From assembly GCF_001562415.1 (NCBI RefSeq), contig NZ_LOEE01000041.1:1-59058 (forward strand): a stretch of 59,058 bases of DNA, given 5' to 3'. The notes under the pieces were generated by a model, which saw nothing but the letters and a program-made list of their open reading frames with translations, searched no databases and was not told the origin of the DNA. The position numbers and the translations under genes are program-made. Below, in pieces: positions 1 to 8,268 of the stretch (position 1 is the first letter of the stretch; each line of letters begins with the position of its first letter). Source of the DNA: Thermotalea metallivorans (GTDB lineage Bacteria > Bacillota > Clostridia > Peptostreptococcales > Thermotaleaceae).

Positions 1-280
1 TAATCATATCAGACGCCTCCTAGGGTGTTGGTTTGTCATAAGATTAGTATTCCTAGGATTTAGGTGTCTGATTTTGTTATTTTATGGAATTATTTTTAAA
101 TCACTACATTACTTGTAAAGTGGTGTATTATTTAAGTTGAAATTCACAAATTAAATTTAGCACATTATAAAAGTTAAGTCAATTATATGTTTTTTCTTTA
201 ATAAATAATAATACTCTGTATTAGTTGATACTACCATATTGTTTATCAAAAATTATAAATTGCTTTTTTACAAATGAAAT
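1..280. other. AT-rich stretch without a gene; one long hairpin
   Basis: I see no credible reading frame here. Positions 10-70 can fold into a hairpin whose outer arms are cagacgcct (10-18) and aggtgtctg (62-70), with a second pairing block cctagg near 19-24 and 52-57. A long imperfect hairpin like this can be a transposon end or an RNA terminator, but nothing else identifies it. The stretch is visibly richer in A and T than the rest of the window. Confidence 0.5.
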
Positions 281-570
281 TTACCTACTTTTGCAAAATG
301 GGTACTGTGCAATTTGCAAAAAGTTTCGCCCTTCTGGGATTTTACCGTCATTTTCTGCTATTTGCTGATTTACAGTATCCTCTGCTATTTTTCTAATATC
401 TTCTTTATCATCAAAAACCCTCATTACTGCATCCTGAGGTAATTCAATGGTTTATAGCACTTGTTTTACAGTAAAACCCATCCCCTTTAATTTCTTCACA
501 ATTTGCAGTATACAATGTATCTCTGCTATTAACTCATCTTTTTTAGTTCTTCATACATATCAATTCCCAT
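281..570 (-). pseudogene. Degraded small gene of unknown function
   Basis: Reading leftwards from an ATG at 570 gives about 12 sensible residues, then a stop. Shifting one base within the A run restores a frame that continues with a hydrophilic helical sequence to a TAA at 281, broken once more by an in-frame TAA near 445. The predicted intact product is about 95 residues, rich in Lys, Asp, Glu and Ile, ending in a cysteine-containing tail. With one frameshift and one stop it is almost certainly dead. I do not recognise the family; the helix-rich composition recalls the C-terminal tails of Rpn-type transposase-like proteins, but that is a guess. Confidence 0.45.
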
Positions 571-629
571 ATGTCTTTCTCTCCTAAAAAATTTACATAT
601 CCTCTATGCAGCATTAAATATAACTGCAC

Positions 630-1121
630 TTATTTCATAGATAACCCCTTGTCTATTGCTTCCTGAATTATATTGTGACAGCATTTCCCTAAGGGGTTAT
701 TCTTTTCACATTGGCTGTTTTTCATCGTCCCTGTGATTTCTATAATATCCTTAACTGTTTTTGCACCATGTTTTATTACGGCATCTATTACCTGTTCCTC
801 TGTAACTTTGCTGCAGTAGCAGGCATATTTGGGATTAGCATCTTTTTTAAACCATATTGGTACTTTTACTTGCTGCTTATCAAACTTAACGCCTGATTCT
901 GGATTATAATAAACAACATTACATTCTTCATTTACACATATATAATAATCCATATCTCCGACCGATTCTGCAAGGGTATCAATCACCAAATGCTTTACTG
1001 TAATATTTTTTACTTTGATTCCCATTGTTTTACATACAGGACATGTATTGTCATTTTCTATTTTATGAGATGGCTCTTTTCCACCACAGTAGCAGCAGGT
1101 ATTTATTTTTTCATTTGTCAT
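630..1121 (-). CDS. CopZ-like metal-binding protein with Bfd-type [2Fe-2S] domain
   Basis: A 163-residue cytoplasmic protein. The N-terminal part holds a zinc-ribbon-like set of cysteines (C9, C10, C12, then C27 and C30). The C-terminal third has the CxC plus CCH-type spacing of Bfd-like [2Fe-2S] domains (a CYC motif, then Cys and a Cys pair about 35 residues later). This architecture matches the CopZ-type proteins in which a zinc/[2Fe-2S] module accompanies copper handling. The C-terminal heavy-metal-associated domain of archaeal CopZ is absent. I chose the ATG at 1121 because GGAGGG lies 8 bases upstream; an in-frame ATG 19 codons earlier has no such site. A CsoR-type repressor nearby suggests copper, but metal and partner are inferred. 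Confidence 0.7.
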   Translation of the reverse strand: MTNEKINTCCYCGGKEPSHKIENDNTCPVCKTMGIKVKNITVKHLVIDTLAESVGDMDYYICVNEECNVVYYNPESGVKFDKQQVKVPIWFKKDANPKYACYCSKVTEEQVIDAVIKHGAKTVKDIIEITGTMKNSQCEKNNPLGKCCHNIIQEAIDKGLSMK

Positions 1122-1189
1122 TTTTACTTCCCTCCGATATAAATTATAAAATACATCTTTTTCATTAAATCTACCCAAAAATTATATCA

Positions 1190-1702
1190 TTACATCTGCA
1201 GCATCTTCCATCCGATTGAAAATGCTATAATAAATATGCCTAACAACAAAATAATCCAGCGATATGCAGTATCACTTATCAGTTTCTTGCCTCTGGAAAA
1301 TGCTGTGGATATTGCTGTATACCATACAAAGTCCAATAAAATATGTCCTATAAAAAAGAACAAAACGCCAATTAATCCCAAAGCATAAGACTGATGTATT
1401 GACTCCATCCCTGTTGACGCCCACCAGAGAATGAAGTAAGGATTAGTACCGCTTACAAGCGCTCCTACCAATATCAGATTTCTCTTTCCTGCACTATTCC
1501 CTGCTCTTTGATTTTCCAAAGAAACTGACTTATTTATACCAGACTTTATCATTCCATACCCCATCCATGCAAGAAAAACATCGCCAAATAATCCGATAAA
1601 TCCTGCAACTGTAGGACTAGAGAATAAATCTTTAAGTCCGAATGCCATAATGATAATTAAAATAAGTTCCAGGATTCCATGTCCCAATACTGTCATTAAC
1701 AC
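1190..1702 (-). pseudogene. 5'-truncated LysE-family exporter
   Basis: The 170 residues match the middle and end of LysE/RhtB-family amino-acid or metabolite exporters: a VLGH-G-LEL start of helix 2, several hydrophobic helices, and a GTNPYFILWWAST segment typical of the second half. Intact members are about 205-215 residues and start with a helix carrying a PGP motif. Here the first 40 or so residues, including that motif, are missing, and the reading frame begins exactly where a 20-bp tandem repeat array starts. No ribosome binding site precedes the GTG or the nearby ATG. I read this as a gene whose 5' end was lost by recombination at the repeat; residual expression cannot be excluded. Confidence 0.65.
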
Positions 1703-1819
1703 AACTTTATTATCTATTTAATAGAACTTTATTATTTTTAACATAACTTTTTTATCTGTAATATGACTTTTTTATTCGTGGCACAAGTTTTTAGGGTTAT
1801 ACAACATGAGTTTTTTAGT
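1697..1819. repeat. Left array of degenerate 20-bp tandem repeats
   Basis: Six imperfect units of 20-22 bases, consensus close to aacacaacttttttattttt, run from the truncated LysE start to the stop codon of the DMT permease gene. Its first half resembles the array at 3560-3641, and its second half (1741-1806) resembles 4061-4126, sharing the tail attcgt...gttatacaacat. This array therefore looks like a compact relative of the arrays to the right of the permease/CsoR gene pair. Confidence 0.75.
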
Positions 1820-2866
1820 TTAATGAGCATGACTATGATGAATATCTTGAGTGTGTCTATGTGAATGGGTACATTCTTCATGAGTATGAATGTGAGTATG
1901 TCTACCGATAATAGTTTCATTATGACTATGATTATGATGACCATCATTATGACTATGCTCATGAGTTATTACAATATGATGATGCTTATGATTGTGTTCT
2001 TCTGTGGACGCAAAATACATACCTGCAATCATAATAAATAATGCAATAATAAATGAGGATGTTGGTAGTTCTCTAAAAATTATCAGTGATAACCCTACGC
2101 CAATAAATGGAGATACTGCGTAATAAGCACTTGTCTTTGCTGCTCCTAAGTATCTTTGGGCATAAATATAAAAGAATATACTTAAGCCATAAGCAAAAAA
2201 TCCTAATATTAAGGCTACTATTAGATAAGATATATTATTTATTTTTTCTCCTAATGTCAGTGCAATTAGTAAAGAACCTATTCCAGAACCAAATCCTTTA
2301 ATTATAACAACTTGTATTGGGTCTTTTAAAGATAACTTTCTTGTGCAGTTATTTTCAAGTCCCCAACAGATAGTTGCCAGTAATACAAAAATAGAACCAA
2401 ATGAAAATGAAAAACTACTTATGTCTTCTACAGACAAAATGATACTTGACACAGTAATCAAAATTATAGCACTCCATAGTCTTTTACTTATGGGTTCCTT
2501 AAATACTTTTAAAGCGATTAGGGATGTAGCAACAATTTCAAAATTATTAAGTAATGAAACATTAGCAGCAGATGTCATTGTAAGTCCAATCATTAAAAAA
2601 ATAGGTGCTGCAATATCTAACATAACCATGCCAATAGTATATGGAAGTTCTTGTTTTGTAAATCTTGCCTCAGTCTTTTCCTTATATTTCTTATGTTTAA
2701 TTAGGTCAGCAATAGACATTCCTAACCCTGCACCAAGATATAGAAAAGATGCCATCAATGTAGGTGGTATTTCCTTTAACAAAAGTTTGGATACAGGTGA
2801 ACTAATAGCGTATAATGCTGCTGCCAGTATGGCAAAAAAATTTGCTTTATATTGTTTATCTTCCAT
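1820..2866 (-). CDS. DMT-superfamily (EamA) permease with a His-rich C-terminal tail
   Basis: A 348-residue inner-membrane protein. Residues 1-290 form about ten hydrophobic helices in two EamA repeats, as in drug/metabolite transporters. The last 60 residues hold 23 histidines, mostly as HxH and HH pairs, which should bind Ni, Co, Zn or Cu in the cytoplasm. GAGAGG precedes the ATG by 7 bases. The CsoR-type repressor gene ends 18 bases upstream, so the two are probably one transcript and the permease is probably a metal-linked exporter. EamA proteins usually carry organic substrates, so either the tail senses metal or the protein moves a metal or metal chelate. The direction of transport is unknown. 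Confidence 0.75.
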   Translation of the reverse strand: MEDKQYKANFFAILAAALYAISSPVSKLLLKEIPPTLMASFLYLGAGLGMSIADLIKHKKYKEKTEARFTKQELPYTIGMVMLDIAAPIFLMIGLTMTSAANVSLLNNFEIVATSLIALKVFKEPISKRLWSAIILITVSSIILSVEDISSFSFSFGSIFVLLATICWGLENNCTRKLSLKDPIQVVIIKGFGSGIGSLLIALTLGEKINNISYLIVALILGFFAYGLSIFFYIYAQRYLGAAKTSAYYAVSPFIGVGLSLIIFRELPTSSFIIALFIMIAGMYFASTEEHNHKHHHIVITHEHSHNDGHHNHSHNETIIGRHTHIHTHEECTHSHRHTQDIHHSHAH

Positions 2867-2884
2867 TCTAAATACCTCTCAAAT

Positions 2885-3166
2885 CTATTTTATAAACTGT
2901 TCTATGGCTTTATTTAAATCCTCTATTACCTTTTTATCTCCAGTTTCTACTGCATTTACTACGCAGTTATTGATATGGTCCTGTAAAATAATTTTTCCTA
3001 TATTATTAACGGCAGATTTTACTGCTGCAATTTGAATAAGAACCTCACTACAATCTCTTCCATCCTCTACCATTTTCTTAACAGATTCTAGATGTCCTAT
3101 TGCTCTAGATAATCTATTAATAACTGCTTTAGTATTTTCATGATTGTGCTTATGTACTTCATTCAT
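2885..3166 (-). CDS. csoR: CsoR-family metal-sensing repressor
   Basis: A 93-residue all-helical DNA-binding protein of the CsoR/RcnR family. C39, H64 and C68 have exactly the spacing (25 and 4) of the Cys-His-Cys copper(I) site of CsoR, whereas RcnR has His instead of the last Cys. The N-terminus also has a short His cluster (H5, H7, H9). The ATG at 3166 follows GGGAGG; an earlier in-frame ATG six codons upstream lacks a site. A GC-rich palindrome of the type these repressors bind lies directly upstream. It probably represses itself and the downstream DMT permease and is relieved by metal. Copper is the likeliest ligand, though the His-rich partner leaves Ni or Co possible. Confidence 0.8.
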   Translation of the reverse strand: MNEVHKHNHENTKAVINRLSRAIGHLESVKKMVEDGRDCSEVLIQIAAVKSAVNNIGKIILQDHINNCVVNAVETGDKKVIEDLNKAIEQFIK

Positions 3167-3184
3167 ATACAATCCTCCCATCAA

Positions 3185-3214
3185 TATCCCCCATGGGGGG
3201 TTATTAAAATTATA
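3185..3214 (-). promoter_or_regulatory. Probable CsoR operator and -10 element
   Basis: The palindrome tatcccccatggggggtta spans 3185-3203, a G/C-tract dyad of the kind bound by CsoR/RcnR/FrmR repressors. On the minus strand a perfect TATAAT lies at 3209-3214, so the dyad would cover the transcription start of csoR. The -35 is weak. Confidence 0.6.
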
Positions 3215-3490
3215 TCATTATTTCATTCAGATTCCAATATTATTATTAAACTCTTAATGGCATCTATGATGATATTTACTATCTATGTTTTTGAGAATAA
3301 GGTTCATGGGGTAAGGTTAAAGATTTTATTCCACCTTTTAAGTTGTTATATCAATATTATCTTCAATATAGTAGTCAATACCTCTCTCAATTCCTTTAAA
3401 ATCAGTAGTTTCAAATTTCTAAGCAATATATCGCTCTAATCAAAACTCTAATGAAAAATCTAATCCCTTAACCCTTCCCCCAAAAAATAA

Positions 3491-3540
3491 AAAACTCCGC
3501 AGTAAAACAGGAGTTATCCCGCATCTACTGCGAGGTTTTT
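3491..3540. terminator. Bidirectional terminator-like hairpin
   Basis: Arms ctc-gcagta (3495-3504) and tactgcgag (3526-3534) pair around a 21-base loop. T runs flank it on both strands. It lies in a gene-free stretch, so the transcript it serves is unclear. Confidence 0.45.
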
Positions 3541-3559
3541 GAATTTATTATTCAGATGT

Positions 3560-3641
3560 AACTCAACTTTATTATCTATTTGACACGACTTTATTATTTT
3601 CAACACAAGTTTTTTATCTCTGACACAACTTTTTTATTCTC
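3560..3641. repeat. Second array of 20-bp tandem repeats
   Basis: Four units of about 20 bases of the form gacacgactttattattttc. Same family as the arrays at 1697-1819 and 4057-4126. The first unit is nearly identical to the first unit of the left array (actttattatctattt). Confidence 0.75.
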
Positions 3642-3696
3642 AACCCTTATCCCTTTCCCTTTTTTGAATGAAACTTAATCCTAACTATGTATACAC

Positions 3697-3873
3697 ATAA
3701 AAAACTCATGTCAAACCCCCACCCCCCTCAACCCCTTGCCCCTTCTCGCCTTAACCCTATTTCCCTATTTCTTTCCAGATAAAAAAGTCATGTCAAAAAT
3801 CACCCTATTTCCTTATCCCTATCTCCTATTTTCTTCCTATTTTCCCTCTCATTTTAGATAAAAAAGTCGTGTC
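3697..3873. repeat. Three inverted single copies of the 20-bp repeat
   Basis: At 3697-3713, 3777-3795 and 3856-3873 the core ataaaaaagtcatgtca appears in the orientation opposite to the neighbouring arrays, separated by C/T-rich filler. A different direct repeat, cctttaaaatca with flanks, occurs at about 3388 and 3950. Together with the flanking arrays this fills most of the gene-free region 3215-4146. Confidence 0.6.
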
Positions 3874-4005
3874 AGGAATAGGGAAAAGTTAAAAGGAAAA
3901 AGGAGAAAGTTTTAATCAATATCTTTCATCAATACTCCCTTCAAATCCTTTAAAATCAATACCTTTAGCCTTATACCTTACTCCTTAACCCTACTCAACC
4001 TAAAA

Positions 4006-4058
4006 CAAGAATCATGGCTCCAATAAGGTTTTCTACCCTATTTTCACCATGATTCTTA
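4006..4058. other. Hairpin beside the third repeat array
   Basis: A perfect stem of about 11 bp, aagaatcatgg (4007-4017) with ccatgattctt (4047-4057), surrounds a 29-base loop. There is no clear T tract directly after it. It abuts the third repeat array and could be a remnant of a mobile unit end. Confidence 0.4.
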
Positions 4059-4126
4059 ACACAACTTTTTTATTTTTAACACGACTTTTTTATTCGTCAC
4101 ACGAGTTTTTTAGAGTTATACAACAT
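4057..4126. repeat. Third array of 20-bp tandem repeats
   Basis: Three to four units (aacacaactttttta..., aacacgactttttta..., cacacgagttttttag...) ending in gttatacaacat. The same ending closes the left array at 1795-1806, giving a direct repeat of about 65 bp around the CsoR/DMT cassette. Confidence 0.75.
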
Positions 4127-4146
4127 ATACACCACATATTTTAAAA

Positions 4147-5976
4147 TTACTCTACCGTTACAGACTTCGCCAGGTTCTTCGGCTTATCTACATCGCATCC
4201 CCTTGCTACGGCGATATAGTATGCCATAAGCTGCAGCGGTATGACGCTCAGGATCGGTGTCAGTTCATCCATGGTATCAGGAATATACATCACTACATCT
4301 GCTGACTTCTCAATCTCTTTATTGCCTTCCTTGGCCACGCCGACCACGTAGGCACCCCTTGCCCTGACCTCCTGGATATTGGAGAGCATCTTGTCATACA
4401 GATGATCCTGGGTGGCTAGGGCTACTACCATGGTGCCATCTTCAATCAATGCGATGGTCCCATGTTTCAATTCCCCGGCTGCAATGGCAAAGGAATTGAT
4501 ATACGAGATTTCCTTCAGTTTTAATGAGGCTTCATGAGCTACGTTCACATCCAAGCCTCTCCCCATGTAGAATACGCTTTCATTGTTAAACTGTGCATCG
4601 GCCAGCTTCTGAATCATATGGCAATTGTCTAAAATCTTCTGGGCCTTCTCTGGCATAGTCTTTAGCTCATGGATGATTTTATTGTATTTTGTCCTATCCA
4701 TGGTCCCCTTTGTCATGGCCATATGCAATGCAATCAAGTACATGGCCACCAACTGGGTTGTGTAGGCCTTTGTCGATGCCACAGCAATTTCTGGACCAGC
4801 CCAGGTGTAGAATACATCGTCGGATTCCCTTGCCACGGAGCTTCCCACTACATTGACTATAGACAGAATTCTTGCCCCTTTTCTCTTGGCTTCTCTTAGG
4901 GCTGCTAGGGTATCCAACGTCTCTCCCGATTGGCTGATGGCAATAAACAGTGTATTTTCATCCACAAATGGATCCCTGTATCTAAATTCCGACGCCACAT
5001 CCACCTCTACTGGAATCTTGGCAAATTTCTCGATGGCGTATCTGCCCACAAGTCCTGCATGATAAGCCGTACCGCAGGCTACGATATAAATCTTGCTAAT
5101 TTTATCCAAATCTTCCTTAGTCAGTTTAATACCGTCCAGCACAATATTGTCTTCCTTATCCAATCTTCTCATCAAGGTTTCCATTATCCCCTTCGGCTGC
5201 TCGTGGATCTCCTTGATCATAAAATGTTCATACCCTTCCTTTTCTGCAGCCTCTGCATCCCATGTCACATGGAATACTTCCCTGTCCATTTGCTGTCCTA
5301 GCTCATTGAAGATTTTTACTTCGTCCTGGGTAAGTAACACGACCTCATCATTTTCAATAAGATACATATCCCTTGTATATTTCAGTAGAGCCGGTATGTC
5401 AGAAGCAATAAAGTTTTCATTTTTTCCGAGTCCTACAATGAGTGGACTATCTTTCCTTACGGCTACAATTTTGTCGGGTTCTTCCTTGCAGATCACACCA
5501 ATGGCATAAGCCCCTTCCATCTTTTCGATGGCCTTAAATACAGCTTTCAATAAGTCTCCCTCATAGTAATGGTCAATCAAGTGGGCAATGACCTCCGTAT
5601 CCGTATCCGACTTGAAAGCAATACCTTTTTCTTCGATAAGCCATTCCTTGATCTTCATGTAGTTCTCAATGATTCCGTTATGAATCACCGCAATATTTCC
5701 AGCCACATTGGTATGTGGATGGGCATTTCTGTCTGACGGTTCCCCATGGGTAGCCCATCGGGTGTGTCCGATACCTACCGTTCCCGTAATCATTTCCTGC
5801 TTCAAATGATCTGACAATACACTCAATCTTCCCTTAAATTTTCTAACCTTAATTTCCCCATCGTCATGGACCGCAATTCCCGCAGAGTCATACCCTCTAT
5901 ACTCTAATCTTGACAATCCCTCAATCAATACAGATGTTGCTTCTCTGCTACCGATATATCCAACGATACCACACAT
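4147..5976 (-). CDS. glmS: Glutamine-fructose-6-phosphate aminotransferase
   Basis: The cytoplasmic enzyme makes glucosamine-6-phosphate from fructose-6-phosphate and glutamine, the first step toward UDP-GlcNAc and peptidoglycan. The 609-residue length is normal for the family. It starts MCGIVGYIG, where Cys2 is the N-terminal nucleophile of the glutamine amidotransferase domain (residues 1 to about 220). Two SIS sugar-isomerase domains follow, with an SQSGET motif, and the protein ends in the typical KSVTVE tail. GGGAG lies about 10 bases before the ATG. A glmS ribozyme occupies its leader, so expression is probably shut down by its own product. Confidence 0.98.
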   Translation of the reverse strand: MCGIVGYIGSREATSVLIEGLSRLEYRGYDSAGIAVHDDGEIKVRKFKGRLSVLSDHLKQEMITGTVGIGHTRWATHGEPSDRNAHPHTNVAGNIAVIHNGIIENYMKIKEWLIEEKGIAFKSDTDTEVIAHLIDHYYEGDLLKAVFKAIEKMEGAYAIGVICKEEPDKIVAVRKDSPLIVGLGKNENFIASDIPALLKYTRDMYLIENDEVVLLTQDEVKIFNELGQQMDREVFHVTWDAEAAEKEGYEHFMIKEIHEQPKGIMETLMRRLDKEDNIVLDGIKLTKEDLDKISKIYIVACGTAYHAGLVGRYAIEKFAKIPVEVDVASEFRYRDPFVDENTLFIAISQSGETLDTLAALREAKRKGARILSIVNVVGSSVARESDDVFYTWAGPEIAVASTKAYTTQLVAMYLIALHMAMTKGTMDRTKYNKIIHELKTMPEKAQKILDNCHMIQKLADAQFNNESVFYMGRGLDVNVAHEASLKLKEISYINSFAIAAGELKHGTIALIEDGTMVVALATQDHLYDKMLSNIQEVRARGAYVVGVAKEGNKEIEKSADVVMYIPDTMDELTPILSVIPLQLMAYYIAVARGCDVDKPKNLAKSVTVE

Positions 5977-6097
5977 TTCTTTTTGTCTCCCTTCAGAAAT
6001 AAATTTTCCATATTCCTGAAAATTGGCAATAAAATACCTGTGTAGCCTTTTTCTCGAAATTTGCTACATTCTATTCCCATTTTCAGTTGTTTCACCC

Positions 6098-6245
6098 GAT
6101 CTTATTTGTCCCTCCAATCACTTGGAGTCTTTGTAAGATCTCTATCGGTGGTGATACACCGCAGGGCATCCGCCGAAGTCTCGATAAACCCTGTCCTCGT
6201 CAACTTAAATCACTATTGTCCGACCTTGATTTAAGTCCTGGCGCT
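6098..6245 (-). ncRNA. glmS ribozyme: glmS self-cleaving ribozyme/riboswitch
   Basis: Read on the minus strand, the leader contains the hallmark cores in order: AGCGCCAG just 3' of the cleavage site (6245 downwards), TTGACGAGG, GTTTATCGA, then TTCGGCGGATGCC, followed by P3 and P4 stems ending near GATC at 6098. These match the conserved glucosamine-6-phosphate-activated ribozyme. It lies between the promoter at 6317-6345 and the glmS start at 5976, so cleavage would destabilise the glmS mRNA when the product accumulates. The boundaries are approximate. Confidence 0.95.
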
Positions 6246-6316
6246 TTTGTTTTTCACATCTCTACCGCATCTTTTTCTCGATAGGCATCACCCCTTTCAA
6301 CGATTGATGACAACTT

Positions 6317-6345
6317 AGTATAATACAAATTTTCATTTTTGTCAA
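6317..6345 (-). promoter_or_regulatory. Housekeeping promoter of glmS
   Basis: On the minus strand TTGACA (6340-6345) and TATACT (6317-6322) are separated by exactly 17 bases. Transcription would start near 6310, about 65 bases before the ribozyme cleavage site. This promoter lets glmS be expressed separately from glmM. Confidence 0.85.
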
Positions 6346-6390
6346 TCTTTGGTGCCTACCCACTCAATTCCTACCTTCTAAGGAAAGCAG

Positions 6391-6415
6391 GAGCCCGAGA
6401 CATCGGGCTCTTTTT
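6391..6415 (+). terminator. Strong intrinsic terminator read on the plus strand
   Basis: A perfect 8-bp stem gagcccga/tcgggctc with a four-base loop is followed by TTTTT. No plus-strand gene precedes it. It may stop antisense transcription, or act on the minus strand against glmM read-through, where the U tract is absent. Confidence 0.6.
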
Positions 6416-6523
6416 ATAACACATAAGAGATGATGTCTTTTTATAAATTGTGGATAAGTCATAATTTCCGTCATGGGTTTCAACAAAGTCTTCCTTAAAA
6501 TCTTTCAACGAAAGACTTTGTTA
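6413..6523 (-). repeat. 110-bp dispersed two-hairpin repeat, copy 1
   Basis: Contains, in reverse orientation, the shared blocks caaagtcttcc, ttgtggataagtcataatttcc and gaaagactttgtt seen in four other copies in this window (17226, 53102, 56422, 57801). One half forms a hairpin from aaagtctt and aagacttt arms, the other from catgatgt/aaattat-type arms. Confidence 0.8.
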
Positions 6524-6561
6524 TATTACACTCTATGCTGCCACGCCAAATAAATTGCCTA

Positions 6562-7908
6562 TTACTGCAATCTTTCTTCTATCAGTTTTGCTAAATTGTG
6601 GGCTAATGTCTTCAACTGGCTTTCATTTTTACCTTCCAGCATCACCCTTACCAAAGGTTCTGTGCCGGAAGGACGAATCAATACTCTACCTTCTCCGTCC
6701 ATCAATTCTTCCAGTTTTCGAATTTCCTGCGCAATCACTTCGTCCTCCATATATTTTGTTTTATTCCCATTATTTACTTTGGCATTCACCAGCACCTGAG
6801 GATACGTAGTCATAGCACCGGCAAGCTTCGATAGCGACTGTTCTTTTTCCTTCATCACAGAAAGTAGCTGCAAGGCAGACAGAAGACCGTCCCCGGTAGT
6901 ATTATGCTCCAGAAAAATGATATGCCCCGATTGCTCTCCTCCCAACACATAGCCTTCTTCCTTCATTTTTTCTAGCACATACCGGTCTCCTACTTGGGTC
7001 TTTTCCACCTTGCATCCGCACTTCTTTAAAGCGATATCCAAGCCGATGTTACTCATCACTGTAGCTACCACCGTATCTTTGGCCAACTTTCCTTTTTCCC
7101 TCAGACTGCAGCCACATATGGTAAGAATCTTGTCTCCATCCACAATCTGTCCTTTTTCATCTACGGCAATCAAGCGATCTGCATCTCCGTCGAAAGCCAA
7201 TCCTACATCGGCTCCCCAATCCACCACAAGCTTTTGTATATTCTCCGGATGAGTAGACCCGCATTTTAAATTAATATTGAATCCATCAGGCTTATGATGG
7301 ATAATTTTTAACTCCGCGCCTAGAGCTGACAACAAGGAAGGTGCTGCCACATAGGCAGCGCCATTGGCACAATCTACCGCAATCTTCAGGCCTCTTAAAT
7401 CTACATTGATTGTTCCTTTTAAAAAGTTTGCATACTGCTTGATTGCATCATCTATTTCAACCTTTCTGCCCAGATGTCCTCCTGTGGGATGCAAATCTAT
7501 CGTCTTTCCGTTCAGGATCATATCCTCGATCTGTTCTTCTACCCCATCAGGCAGCTTATAACCGTCTCTGTTGAAAAATTTAATTCCATTATATTCCACG
7601 GGATTATGAGATGCAGAAATCACTACACCAGCATCGGCGCCGTAATGTCTAGTCAAATAGGCTACGGCAGGTGTCGGTACAATACCTACACATAGCGCAT
7701 CGGAGCCTGTTGATAAAATTCCTGCCACCAAGGCTGCTTCCAACATATCTCCCGATATTCTAGTATCCCTTCCGATCACAATTTTGGCTTTCTTTTTTCC
7801 CCCTGTCAATATATAGGCTCCTGCTCTACCCAGCTGATAAGCCAGTTCTGCTGTCAACTCTGTGTTGGCAACCCCTCTCACTCCGTCAGTTCCAAACAAC
7901 TTACCCAT
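6562..7908 (-). CDS. glmM: Phosphoglucosamine mutase
   Basis: Interconverts glucosamine-6-phosphate and glucosamine-1-phosphate, the step after GlmS. It is 448 residues, the usual length, and starts [12 protein letters not shown]. The catalytic phosphoserine is S100 in the ISASHNP motif. The metal loop DGDADR and the C-terminal phosphate-binding RPSGTEP motif are present. GGGAGG precedes the start. A good promoter lies at 7992-8020. In related Firmicutes glmM usually follows cdaA and cdaR; here those two genes are about 11 kb upstream, with the vor/buk operon and cstA between. Confidence 0.98.
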   Translation of the reverse strand: MGKLFGTDGVRGVANTELTAELAYQLGRAGAYILTGGKKKAKIVIGRDTRISGDMLEAALVAGILSTGSDALCVGIVPTPAVAYLTRHYGADAGVVISASHNPVEYNGIKFFNRDGYKLPDGVEEQIEDMILNGKTIDLHPTGGHLGRKVEIDDAIKQYANFLKGTINVDLRGLKIAVDCANGAAYVAAPSLLSALGAELKIIHHKPDGFNINLKCGSTHPENIQKLVVDWGADVGLAFDGDADRLIAVDEKGQIVDGDKILTICGCSLREKGKLAKDTVVATVMSNIGLDIALKKCGCKVEKTQVGDRYVLEKMKEEGYVLGGEQSGHIIFLEHNTTGDGLLSALQLLSVMKEKEQSLSKLAGAMTTYPQVLVNAKVNNGNKTKYMEDEVIAQEIRKLEELMDGEGRVLIRPSGTEPLVRVMLEGKNESQLKTLAHNLAKLIEERLQ

Positions 7909-7991
7909 GTGTTTAGCTTCCCTCCCGTTCTATTCTCTCTATCTTTTATGCAGCGATCTGTCCTCAAACTTTTTTCTAGTAAATCTTATTT

Positions 7992-8020
7992 ATTTTATCA
8001 TATTTTTATGTCCCGTTCAA
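7992..8020 (-). promoter_or_regulatory. Probable promoter of glmM
   Basis: Minus strand TTGAAC (8015-8020) and TAAAAT (7992-7997) are 17 bases apart, about 85 bases before the glmM ATG. The rest of 7909-8222 is T-rich and holds nothing else I recognise. Confidence 0.7.
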
Positions 8021-8222
8021 TTTGATCCATTTTTAAAAGAAATTTTCCAAAACAAGACCTTAGTCCTATAAATATTTCTTCTTTTTAGTGCCTGATTCCT
8101 TCTACTATTTTTTTATTTTTTTCAGTTATTTTTTTCCAGCTTTCTATATATTTTCTGGTTTTTGAAACAGATGATCAGATTCTAAGAATTTTTATGTCCC
8201 CACCTTACTCCCATTTTATCCA

Positions 8223-8268
8223 AAAAAATTTAAAAAGGCGGACTCCTCTCCGCCTTTTTAAATTTTTT
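8223..8268. terminator. Intrinsic terminator after cstA
   Basis: The stem aaaaaggcgga/tccgccttttt with a short loop is flanked by A and T runs, so it works on both strands. It lies directly after the cstA stop. Confidence 0.9.

Noticed and set aside
3140..3439. A 99-residue plus-strand frame overlapping csoR
   Set aside because: It starts inside csoR on the opposite strand, crosses the csoR promoter, has no ribosome binding site and shows only AT-rich low-complexity composition.
1697..4126. The 20-bp arrays as a CRISPR
   Set aside because: Repeats are degenerate and directly adjacent with no unique spacers, and no cas genes are present.
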